A stretch of 64,000 nucleotides of DNA from Saksenaea vasiformis B4078 (lineage: Eukaryota > Mucoromycota > Mucoromycetes > Mucorales > Saksenaeaceae): positions 1 through 64,000 of the forward strand of contig JNDT01001815.1 of the NCBI GenBank assembly GCA_000697055.1. Direction: 5' to 3'. The translations under genes and the position numbers were made by a program. The stretch's first letter is position 1. The number at the start of each line of letters is the position of its first letter. Shown in pieces: positions 1 to 10,035 of this stretch. The notes below the pieces were generated by a model, which ran no database searches, was not told the origin of the DNA, and saw only the letters and a program-made list of their open reading frames with translations.

Positions 1-447
1 AAGCATTCGTTCTAGCTTTATGCTCACGCTACACACATAGTCTATCTGGAAAATGGATAAAGCCTGTTAAGCTTTCATCTCTGTTATCATCAGAAAATAT
101 TGGGGCTTCTGTCAATGTACGCATTCGCATAAGGTTGATGTCTACATGACTACCTCCTTCCCGCCATCTTTCAGTTAAAACGAATGGATTTGAACGAGAC
201 AGTTCTGTCTACTCATTTTGTATATCATCCGCAAACATATCAACGTCAAATGACGTGACATCATTTACATTCATGGAGCGCCATCAGCCTCCATGTGTTC
301 ACGTAAAGCGTTCGTGTCGACCCTTTTCTTTGCAAATGGCGGAGTTCATGCAACGCAAAAAAAGCTCTGGTTGCTGGCGCAAAATTCATTACCAGCCGAC
401 GCAAAGTCACAAGCTCTAGTCTTTCTGCCTCATTCACATTCAATACC

Positions 448-1524
448 ATGAAAATTGTCGGCCTAGTAAGGTACAGTTATAATTGTGAATGTGTCACCTC
501 CATGCCAGCAATACAAATAAAATGAAAGTGGTGGAAAGGACAGCTGTTACAACATGATGCAATGCGTCGCTAATGGACACGAAATCGTCGCACTTGCAAA
601 CCTCAAACCGCCATCAAAATCTGGAAAAGGTAGAAATTCTGCATGAGTTTTCGAAAAATGAGAATGAACACTTATACGTCACGTAAAGACGAGCTTGATA
701 GCTTCATGTACCAGACTGTGGGCCATGACGCTATCCATTTTTATGCCGAATGTATGGATCTTCCCTTATATCGAAGAGAAATTAGTGGACAGCCATTGCA
801 ACAAGAATCAAACTATGCAGAGACGTCAGGTGATGAAACAGAAGATCTATATTTCCTTTTACAGGATGTGTTGGTGAGTTTTACATGGTACCAATGCCTG
901 TGTCGTTCACCGATTCGCAGAAACATCATCCTGATATCCAGGGCGTTTCTGTCGGAGCTATCATGTCCAATTATCAGAAGGTTCGAGTAGAGCATGTGTA
1001 AGTTACGAATTTTTCATTTTGATTGTGTATGCTCTTATGCTGGTGTAGATGTGAGCGTCTTGGATTGACTTCACTTGCCTATCTGTGGCAACGGGATCAA
1101 AAAGAATTGTTGAGCGAAATGGCAGATGCAGGTGTCAACGCTATTTTAATCAAGGTCGCTGCTATGGGCCTTAAACCGGTGCATCTCGGGAAGACAATTG
1201 CAGAAATGTACCCTTATCTTTGTGACATGGTATGTGACCAAGCGAGGTACCGTAAAAGCTGACACGTCTCATGTATATGACCTTAGAATGAGAAATACGA
1301 TCTTCATGTATGCGGAGAAGGTGGAGAGTACGAGACATTCACGCTGGATTGTCCATTGTTTAAAAAGCGAATCTTTCCGTAAGTTGCATATAGTGATCCG
1401 GCATTGATAGTAACTCTTGTATAGTGAAGAGACAGAGACGATTGTGCATTCTGATGATGCATTCGCACCAGTAGCTTATTTACGGTTTAAGCATTGTAGT
1501 TTGGTTGTCAAAACAGTTGCGTAG
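448..1524 (+). CDS. DPH6: Diphthine--ammonia ligase (Dph6), short form
   Basis: Catalyses the last step of diphthamide synthesis on elongation factor 2, using ATP and ammonium in the cytosol. Seven exons join cleanly in frame: 448-470, 529-629, 689-873, 921-997, 1049-1229, 1287-1378, 1425-1524, giving 252 residues. The start MKIVGLVSGGKDS carries the ATP-pyrophosphatase P-loop SGGKDS. Later come [12 protein letters not shown], an [18 protein letters not shown] segment and a [17 protein letters not shown] segment, all typical of the family (established knowledge). The protein stops shortly after the APVAYLRF motif. Budding-yeast Dph6 is about 685 residues with C-terminal YjgF/RidA domains; I find none downstream, so this is the short animal-like architecture. 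The exact last exon is less certain than the rest. Confidence 0.9.
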
Positions 1525-3075
1525 TGTATGAGTTCTGCATAGTGACCCCACCTTTCATTCATACCGTATAAAATCGTATCTTTTCATCGATCTTCGTCGA
1601 TGCCTACACCTTCAAGGTGGGAGATTTTAACCTCTATGTACAGCAGCGTCTTTTTCCCTGTGAGAATACTTTTTCATTCCTCCGAGACGTTAACAGCAGT
1701 GTCTTAACCGTGCTCTGTTTTACATCTCATATCTGACTCCCATTCACGCAAAAGAGAGATAGCATTTTTCCCGTGGTTGCTTGCGTTTGACTTTGATAGC
1801 TTCCACACTCGTTTGCGACAGGTCATACTGGCTGTGAAAAACTCAGAAGACGTTGATTGCTGTGGAATCCTGCCATTGTATGATAACTACTGTCCTTTGA
1901 CTTGAGGACCAGATGATTTCCCGTGTCCCGCTGCCACTGTGTTTCTTCTTGTATTCCTTCCGTTGTTCACGATTTCTCGCCCTTTTTTCGGCTTGTACTT
2001 TCGATGTTTTCTTTTTCATTTGCTATAAGGAATTTCTAGCGGCACTCCAGTACAAAGCACCCTCTTGTAACCCAATAAGCATTAGGTACTATGATGCATC
2101 CTTTTCTGAAATAAAAGGTAACATCTTTTGTGGGGATTGTAGTGGCGCGTTGGATTCTTTGGCAAATACACTCACTGTATTGTGCTACTGCGCTACCGCA
2201 GCAGTCCCAACAAATGTCTTTTCTTTTGGAGACGACAAAATGATGGAAGTGTTATTTTTTTTAAGAACCGTACAACTAATGTATTGTTTATCAGCAACAG
2301 GCGCGCCAGCATGACGAAGAGTGGATGACTTACTGTTATCATGAACATCTGTTTCACAAAGATAAGCATTTGTCGCACATAGGATCCTGTAATAACGCAC
2401 TTCACAGTCATATAACACCTGTGTACAAACAGAGCTATGGCCACTGTGGATTAAATTTGGATCTTATTGTAAGCCGATGAGCATTTTGCCATTTAGCATG
2501 TCCGCTCTAGCTAGTTCCAAGAATAAAAAGTATATAAGCAACCTTAATACGCTTAAGGGAAAAAGGTAGAAGGAGAATGGAAAGAGGAAAAAGTGAAAAG
2601 TGCACTAAGTGAAGAAAAGAACGAAGCAGAAAAATTAGAAGAGAGTGGGGATAGGGAAGAAAGGGGAGAGACGGCAGATCAAGATCTCGACATATCTGAT
2701 ACCAGCGAGAGTGCAGAAGAGTCCGTTGTTTGTGGATTCCTTGGTTGTCGTGGAGGAGTGGCCTACCAGAGAAGAAAGGGACTGTCATGGTTTGGATCCG
2801 GATGAAAATCACCTTTGAAAAACTTTTGTGACACGTCAAATCCCGCTTCAATCCACCTCTCTTGAGGTTTAGGAGAAGTTATTTTCAGGTCAGGAATCGA
2901 GATGTCTGCATTGCTATTTGTTCTCTGAAGAATACGATGAATCAGCGTTTGCCTATGGATGTAAACGTATGTGTCTGGTTTACCTTTCTTTTTCGTGTTG
3001 GAGAGTTCTAACAAAGGAAGGTTTAGAAAAAGGGGCTATAAATATTTGTTCAATTACACACGTTGAAGTTAATCG

Positions 3076-3525
3076 TCAGTTCTCTATATACTGAACTTTC
3101 TCCATTAGAAACAGCATCTCTTCTGGCTTCGCTGGTGTTAACTTCTCTCCAATAATTTGATACGTCAAGACGAGATAACATCTACAAGACGGGATAGAGA
3201 TCATTCCATAAATAAAACGCGTATATAATTTATGTACCTCAAAATCACTCGTTGTAAAAGTATGTGCCCATGTGCGTATTTCATCATTATCATTGCGTTT
3301 GCATACACCGATGCATTTCTTGAAAAAATTCTCGGCAATTTTGGGAATTGCTAGAAACACTCCAACGGGGCACTCCAATCCTCCCAAATTCGGAGTGGCT
3401 AGTGGAACAGAAGTATAACGCAGTGGTTTGGCTAGGGAGACTGGATAATACACCCGTATAACTCTGTGACCTGATTGTGATCTGCTCAAAAAATTTTGGC
3501 AGCGGTTGTGACCCGAATTGCGCAC
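3076..3525 (-). CDS. Possible exon of an unassigned gene
   Basis: An open frame on the minus strand whose composition looks coding (residues such as CPVGVFLAIPKIAENFFKK). A plausible GTACAT donor follows the TTSDFE codons near 3237. I recognise no domain. The downstream partner could be the open frame at 2763-3014. It may equally be a relic, because a repeat-like segment begins just upstream at about 3540. Confidence 0.25.
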   Translation of the reverse strand: MRNSGHNRCQNFLSRSQSGHRVIRVYYPVSLAKPLRYTSVPLATPNLGGLECPVGVFLAIPKIAENFFKKCIGVCKRNDNDEIRTWAHTFTTSDFEVHKLYTRFIYGMISIPSCRCYLVLTYQIIGEKLTPAKPEEMLFLMEKVQYIEN

Positions 3526-3539
3526 ACTTGGATTTTATT

Positions 3540-3960
3540 TTATTTACCCTGAAGGTAATCCCACACCATTTGCGGGTGCCACACCCCGCACCATTTCGGT
3601 GGGGGTGGGAGAAGAGATGCGTGGCTTCATGGAGCGGCCAATTTCATGGTTTAACGACCAATGGTCTAAACAATCGACCTAAAGACATGAGTTTCCGTGT
3701 GTATAGTCAATCCCAGTACGTACCCGGGACATTTCATGTGGGAAACGGAGCCAAATGAAAAAAAAAAAAGGAATTCATGCGTCGCTTTAAATACTGTCGC
3801 TTTAAGGCTTCCGATTGGTGCGTTGGGGAACCTATTACGATGGAACAGCGCAATACATCTTTGATTTAGAAGTAAAGACACCTGAGACTCTGCGCAAAAG
3901 CTTTCGGTTACCCACTGCAAGATTGGTTTGGTACCAACGCAAAGTAATATTTAAATGGGT
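3540..3960 (+). repeat. Partial copy of the dispersed repeat
   Basis: Shares with other copies the CCCTGAAGGTAA start, a CACCCCGCACC / GGTGGGGGTGGG inverted motif, an oligo-A tract before GGAATTCATGCGT, a TTTAAATAC block and a terminal part with TGCGCAAAAG and ACGCAAAG. It is more diverged than the copies at 5.6 and 17.8 kb. The hairpin end seen in other copies was not found next to it. Confidence 0.5.
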
Positions 3961-4159
3961 ATTCAAAATCCAGTATTTCTAACGACTTGTTGACGCGATC
4001 CAAACGACATGTGGTTTTAACCTTGATTCCATCGCATCGCAGACAATTTTATCCAATTCTGTAAGGAAAGCCTGCAATGGTTATCATAGCATCACACGAC
4101 TTCCGGATAAACGTTGAATACTCAAGAAAAAGTTCCCATCTTCATGAAACCGCAGTAGA

Positions 4160-4778
4160 CTATAGGATCGTTGTGATTGTAGAGTAGCTGCCTACCATCA
4201 CTACTAAAATATGAATTAAAGCCCACAGAAATGGAATCCAAGTGGACATGACGAAAAACCCAGCGTTGTACACAAAAGCAAGTGCAACACCTAACATATG
4301 AAGTTCAGTTGTTCCGTTTTCCAAACAAGTACTTTACCCATAATACTCCCAATAACAAACGATGCCAGCGACCCTGCTACCATGAATACAAAAGGTATCA
4401 AAACAAGGATATACCAGTGTAGTGTTCGGGATTTGGCTAGCATGATAAATGCCCAGATACCTAACCAGATAATAGCTTTAATTTATCGCCTTAATCGTGC
4501 CCATGCTGTTTTGTACCCGCTGGTAAGTAGACCACAAGAGAGAAAAGCACAGACCATATCATTGCGAATCGCCATATATCTACACTATATCAGCTCCTCA
4601 AACTCTGATCAGGATATGCTAATTGTATTGAGAACAGACCATTTAGATAATACAGCGAATGAGGAATATCCGCACTTAGATTGAGAGGATCGAAATCGGG
4701 GCCAAATGGCCAGTATAACGAGGGCCATGGCGGCGCACCATTGTATCCGTACGGTAATCGAAAGTGTGATGTCGACAT
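4160..4778 (-). CDS. TMEM170-family integral membrane protein
   Basis: A small multi-pass membrane protein. Four exons join in frame: 4640-4778, 4517-4579, 4338-4475, 4160-4290, giving 156 residues. After a 50-residue N-terminus ending PHSLYYLN there are at least three hydrophobic segments: around WSVLFSLVVYLPA, then WYILVLIPFVFMVAGSLAS, then a last one ending in SYSTITTIL. The order, the small-residue helix (AGSLASFVIGSIMG) and the C-terminal end fit the TMEM170 family (Pfam Tmemb_170), whose human members are about 144 residues and are reported to shape endoplasmic reticulum and nuclear envelope. Family membership is from remembered similarity; the function in fungi is inference. Confidence 0.75.
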
Positions 4779-4796
4779 GATTGCGGAATAGATGTG

Positions 4797-5440
4797 GAGA
4801 GTGCGACCAAATTCATCAGCTTCGCCGATCGAAGCACAACCACCATTGGATCCACTCGGTCACCCAAGAAGCAGTCATCTCGGATTACAGGATTCACGTG
4901 CCCTTACTCGTTCATCCAAATATGGTTATGTGTTGATCGTATTGTTTCCGAAAGAGAACTCACCTGGTACACAGCTAGGACGAATATCATGTTGCATGGA
5001 AAGGATTTGCCTTCAGACTTTCTTATTTTATTTTATCTTATTGACTTCGGTCACGCATGAGAGCGGACCTCAAAAGGAAAGGAAAGGGACTAAGAGAACT
5101 ATTCGCTGCGAGGGTATAGATGTGGCTGGTCTGTGCTGATACCCACTAAGCATCTTAAAAAAAGGAAGGGATTTAGAATCGCGACGTTTTGCCTTTCCGG
5201 GCCTTGCACATGCCGAACCGGGTTTTGGCTGGCCAGCAAATTGTTGATCGAGCTTGTACTGTGTATTCAGCTTCTCAGCATCACCTGCATTTTCAAACGG
5301 CAAAGAAGAAATTTCGCGTACTGGCCCAAAGTCCCCGAAATCGTAGCACCGAGGGAAGATCTTGGCGAGGTTGACTTGGTTGCTATGTTCCTTGAAGACG
5401 GTATGGTCGTACACGCCGCCATGAAGGACCTGTAGAACAT
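4797..5440 (-). CDS. Possible unassigned gene, incomplete
   Basis: Minus-strand open frames look coding: 5070-5414 encodes FKEHSNQVNLAKIFPRCYDF, REISSLPFENAGDAEKL and a basic GKAKRRDSK segment, and a further short exon-like piece ends in AVYQ before GTGAGT near 4970. No family is recognised and no convincing start or stop links them. The first clear repeat copy begins only about 130 bases upstream, so the gene may have been broken by insertion. Confidence is low. Confidence 0.25.
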
Positions 5441-5570
5441 AATAACATCACGTCAAAGTAACAAATACGGTAGTCGCACGCTAAGTTTATAATCTTCGTG
5501 GACTGCAAACCTTATAACATTATCGAGAATACGTATACTGTTTATTGAATTACATTTTATACTACTTTAA

Positions 5571-6420
5571 ATAAATTTTGCGTCCATCAAGGGTCCAATT
5601 TGCGCTAAGGAAAAGATTGGACTTGCGTTATTACTTCATCAACTTTTCGTCAGAGTATCAAATAACTTGCATGAACTTGGACCCTCCTATGGACACAGAA
5701 TTTATTCAAGCAGCACAAAAAAGTAGTTCCTGGTTAGTAAATGGAATAATATTTGGATGTCATTTTACTTACCCCCGAAGGGTATTGCCAAACAGTATAG
5801 GCATCCAGCCACCGCACCTGACTCGGTGGGGGCGGTTTGATTTGACGATGGCTTCCAATGGAGCGGCCACGTTTGGAACGGCGTGCAGAGGACTTGAAGC
5901 GATACAACGTCTACCGATCTATTCCGAAAGATAAGAGATCCTGAGTGTACGACAACATTTACTTACTTAAGTGAAGGGCGAAAAGCACCAACACAGCCAA
6001 GACAGTTCGGGACAGAGGTCATGCAGCCTAAACGGCAGACAAGAAAACATGAGTATATAAATTGACATCCTTACCGGGGATGTTAAAGAGAACAGAGCCA
6101 AAGAAAAAAAAGGAAATTCGTACATTCGTCTAAGTATGTATTATTTTGGGTGGAACCTGTCCTTATCATGAGGCAATTTTACTGCTTTCCGATGGGATAT
6201 CGAAAAACCATCACTGAAGCACGTTAATGCAAAAATGGAGTCATCAAGGTGCGGACTATTCCTTGGATTGACGCAAAATAAACTACCCCCCTGCGCAAAA
6301 GGTCGTCGCTTCCCAACGCGAAATTATTACACATGAACGTCTGAGGATATCTAACTGACGCAAATGCTTGTTCAAAATACGTATAATTGAAACGCATTTA
6401 AAGCCCGCGATTGGAGTACA
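5571..6420 (+). repeat. Dispersed repeat, copy with hairpin end (orientation A)
   Basis: Begins with a hairpin: the arm at 5571-5603 (AATAAATTTTGCGTCCATCA onward) is nearly complementary to the arm at 5671-5706. After about 55 bases comes the conserved core from CTTACCCCCGAAGGG (5769) through TTCGGGACAGAGGTCATGCAGCC to a GAGCCAAAG plus oligo-A block (about 6110). Then follow a stretch related to the tandem units of other copies and an end region with TGCGCAAAAG and TGACGCAAATG. The same order of blocks is found at 17.8 kb and, inverted, at 23.6, 26.5 and 42.5 kb. Confidence 0.7.
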
Positions 6421-6949
6421 TCTTCTGTACGAAAGCTGTTTCTTATTGGCTAATCAATCGTGATACCTTGCAAAAGGTTCTTCTACAGCAAGTGCATAAT
6501 GTGCCGGACTTGGAGAACCAATTGGCTGGACACCTCGAGTTGATGATACTGAGGAAGCTTAGGTAGCTAGGTTGGGCAGTAGCAAATGTAAAACAAATGA
6601 ATGTTCAAGACCATTATAGTAGTCAATAAATTCCCTATGTGCAGAGTGGCATATAAATATATTCTTGTCAATGTTTCCAGACGCCTCATCCAAGATAAGT
6701 GGTATATATATCGAATAAACACTTTGCCTATTTTATATGTGGATTCAGATTGTATAAAATTCAAGTTTAGAGAACTTTTTTATATTTCAATGCGAACAAA
6801 ATTGGGGGGACACTGCGCGCTAAAATTACTCGATAAAATTATATTCTTGCTATTGTTATGCTTTTTGGTTATTGTACAGTCGTACCATGTCTGAAATGTT
6901 CCAGAACGAAACCCATGGTGTTCATCACTCTTGAGTTGTTCTCTTGGAG

Positions 6950-8200
6950 TTTCCGTTAAGAGCCTTTTCATGGTGTCGTATTCCATCTCAGGTCGTAACA
7001 GTTTCTGAGACTCGACGTGGCTACTCAAATTTCCTTCTTATGGCCCTCCTCTTCTTCGTCACTGTCGTCACTATCGGAGGGTTCTCCATGGCTGTCATCG
7101 TCGACCTTATCGTCGTCCTCTTCACCTTCGCTTTCTATTTCTTTGAATTATCTGTTGCTGCCGCTTGATTCTGAGACCGATGGCTCTCTTTCTTTTCACA
7201 GCTTGCGGTCTTGTTGGTTGTAGAATAGCTTTGCCGGCTGGTTCCATTCCTTCAAAGGACTGATGCGTGCTTGGTAAACCTGATTTTCAAGGTCTTTTGG
7301 GTGGCTGCTGTACCATAAGTATCCTTCAAGGTCTTGTAAAGGCAGTCTGAGCCTGCGCTGCTTGTAACGATGCTCTTTGGTGTCCGCTTTCGATTCGTGA
7401 ATTTTTCCTTGAATTTTTGCAGAACTTTTTCCGTAGGCTTCTTGCTTCTCGTGATCCTGCTGAATTCGAGATTCGGAATTCGATTGCTATAAATTTAGTT
7501 TAGGCACACTGAAGACAGGCTTCATTGATGTTATTTACGTTGTCTTCTGCAGCTCTTTTCTGATGATGTCTTCATACACATCAAGCGAGGATGGTAACTT
7601 CTTTTGTGTTCAGGGGCGCGTCTTCGAACTGCAGCAGGAGTGGGCCGTGGGGACTTTCGTGTCGCTCCTCTGATTCTTCGAGGTTTTGGAAAGGTGTATT
7701 GTTTCACCTTCAACGGTGTCCATCGGACTGTTCCTATATAAGAATCAGCTTGATGGAGCAAAGATATATTGAGAGGAGCGCTGTTGTTGCCGATGATTAT
7801 TGGCTTCTGCTGAGTGGAAAAGATGTAGCAGCAGGTATTGCGGACCTTTGCAATGGCGGTCAACAGCAGTATGCCATTAGCAGGGATGCGGCAGCCTGAA
7901 GGCAGCAGGGCTTGGAAGCCGTTTTGCTTGGTATTCAGACATTGAGCCACGCCGAAGGATGAAGTGGCTTCTCGTGAGGATTCGCTGGTAACTCCGGCGA
8001 CTGGTCCAATTCCTCGTTGTCGTTGCCAGTTCAGTGATTTCTTGAAGTTTCCTTTCGAGATCGGCAGCCTTCAGGCTCAACTGATTACACCTCTCATGTA
8101 ATCTTCATAGCCTTGGGTGGCGTAAGGGCGGAGTGCATCTGTCGTATCGATTTCAGGTTCACCACTGAAATTCAGATGCAGGAGCTACAATAGGATGATG
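6950..8200 (-). CDS. Unassigned multi-exon or decayed gene with acidic tail
   Basis: Several coding-like pieces lie in order on the minus strand: SGEPEIDTTDALRPYATQGY (about 8160), a coiled-coil-like LKAADLERKLQEITELA, then LDVYEDIIRKELQKT (about 7570), LPLQDLEGYLWYSSHPKDL (about 7330) and an acidic, serine-rich tail (DSDDSDEEEE, about 7040) ending in a stop near 7015. The pieces sit in different frames. Some shifts could be introns, but between 8120 and 8070 I see a one-base frame change without a usable donor, which suggests a frameshift. The acidic end hints at a nuclear or chromatin protein; no family is recognised. Confidence 0.35.
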
Positions 8201-8259
8201 TTATCACAAGCTATCTTGCTGGAGCCATAAGTTACCATTCAAATACAGAAAAAGGAACT

Positions 8260-9060
8260 CTTCTTCTCCTCTTCCGTTAACTAACGAATAAGAAAATAAA
8301 TAGGAAAAGTAACAATAAGTGAGTAGTATTTTTGTAATGACAACAAAAAATATAGTAGTCGTTGATTGAGTGTCCTCTATATATCAGCCGTTAATCATAT
8401 CTGCAATGAGCATATACCTAAAGGCGCACTGGTAGAAAAAAAACTTTTGATACAACGGTTGTAGTTCTGACGAATCAAGCATAAAAGTAAAAATAAAAAG
8501 TTATGAAAGAAAATATGAAAACTCTAAAGCTGTGAATAATATAATCATTAAGTGAAACATAGGTCATCTTCACATACATTTATCAGTTCATTCTATCTGT
8601 AATTCATCAATCAGCTCCACCAAACAAGGCGCAATCAACTTCCGCATTGTATGTATAAAAGCCGCTAGACGACTAGATCTAAGAAAACGTATATACATCT
8701 CGCATGCATAAATGCTTGTGAGTCGTCTACCATCTTTCATCCATTTCCGGAGAATTCTCTCAAACTGAGTGAACTTCCATTTACATATATGACATCTATC
8801 TCACTCGAGCTGGATTGTATATATCACGTATCGTTCCTTTCCTTTGCATGATAAATTTATCGCATTATTTTCGCACTCGTTTGACGAAGTTCAATCATGC
8901 GCTATCGTAGGAACTGATCTGTGACAGTGTTAACGATATTTTTGGAGAAACCTAAAATGCCTTTCCATACTCCAGACTTCTGAGAGATTATCGTACCAGT
9001 TTTCAATCAGGCTCTTTCTATTATCATCTTCCCTCCTTAGTGGAAACAAACCTGCCTCTG
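8260..9060. other. AT-rich intergenic stretch, no gene seen
   Basis: No open frame longer than about 60 codons that looks coding, no RNA gene and no repeat that I can recognise. Confidence 0.5.
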
Positions 9061-9064
9061 CCTA

Positions 9065-9196
9065 CTTCGGAAGAAGGGAGTTCTGACATCTTTCCGGGAA
9101 TACAACCCAATCGCCTTGATCAACACTGATACTAAGGTGTTCACCCACCCGGTTAATGAACGAGTGATCAGCGCTTCCAGAACGTCCAAAAGTTGA
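9065..9196 (+). mobile_element. LINE reverse-transcriptase relic
   Basis: The frame reads LRKKGVLTSFREYNPIALIN followed by TDTKVFTHPVNERV. This is the N-terminal reverse-transcriptase motif of non-LTR retrotransposons, where intact copies read KGD, then NYRPISLLNTDYK. Here RP has become NP and KGD has become KGV, and the frame ends at a stop at 9194-9196. Neither the catalytic YxDD box nor an endonuclease is visible nearby, so this is a short, decayed fragment. Confidence 0.7.
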
Positions 9197-9199
9197 GTG

Positions 9200-10035
9200 A
9201 ATGCCACGCGTTCGCGCATCACACGTCATCTCTTTCAAAAGATTTTTTCCAAATAAAACGGATGTATCCTCTTTAGGAACGTTTGCACTATCGTACAGCA
9301 GCGATCATTTCAATCAACCACATTTTTTTAAAACATCAGCGGTCGCTCAGACATTGCATGTTTATTCGACATTCTCCGATTCGGAGAACGATTTCATATC
9401 TGCAAAACTTCCGGACATCCGCCTTGTAAGGTACTGCCTGTCAAATTTGTTTCCTAAAACTCCTTACCTGACACTTTTTATCAAATATCCTTATATAAAG
9501 TGCGTATTGTAATGTATCTGGCTCTGATGCAGGGCGCTAGACTACGGGGCACTCCATTACAGGATATTCCACTATGGGACACTCTTGTGAGAGGCTTCGC
9601 TATTCCTGTACTACTACACTCCATCCGCGGTATGACAACCAGTGGTACTTCTATTTTACTATCCATGTCAGTGGTAATTCTCGTCTCATTTACACAATCG
9701 ATCCTCTTCCTCCTGCACCTGGCTCGGCTTTCTTTCCTCTTCTTTTTTTATCCCTTGGTTCTATGTTTTCCTCGTCCACTGCCACTCTTTCACCCCCCCT
9801 CCTTAGACCTTTTCCCTGTCTCATCCACAGGGTTTCTCTTTCCTCTCCCTTTCTGATATGTCACGAGCAAATATGCCCGGTACAGACGCTGTGGTTCAAA
9901 AGTGACGTTAAATAAAACCCAAAATTTTGAAAGATTCAGTATGAATCATGTTGCATGCACGCAGCCAGTCACGCCAACTATTTTTTTGTTCGACTGTCCG
10001 ATTGCCTGTTCAACCAACACTGCAACAAGTATAAT
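9200..10035. promoter_or_regulatory. Intergenic region upstream of HIS4
   Basis: About 0.8 kb without a recognised gene. Two overlapping open frames at 9500-9915 are pyrimidine-rich and look non-coding. The part just before HIS4 (from about 9700) is strongly CT-rich, as is common in fungal promoters. Specific control sites such as Gcn4-type TGACTC are not evident. Confidence 0.35.

Larger units (their letters stand above)
1525..4159. other. Gene-poor stretch with unassigned open frames
   Basis: No recognisable gene. On the minus strand, 3076-3525 and 2763-3014 give open frames that could be two exons of one gene (the first contains KPLRYTSVPLATPNLGGLE, then a possible GTACAT donor after TSDFE), but I recognise no family. 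A plus-strand open frame at 1913-2314 is low complexity and hydrophobic. From about 3540 to 3960 the sequence resembles part of the dispersed repeat described below. Confidence 0.4.
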
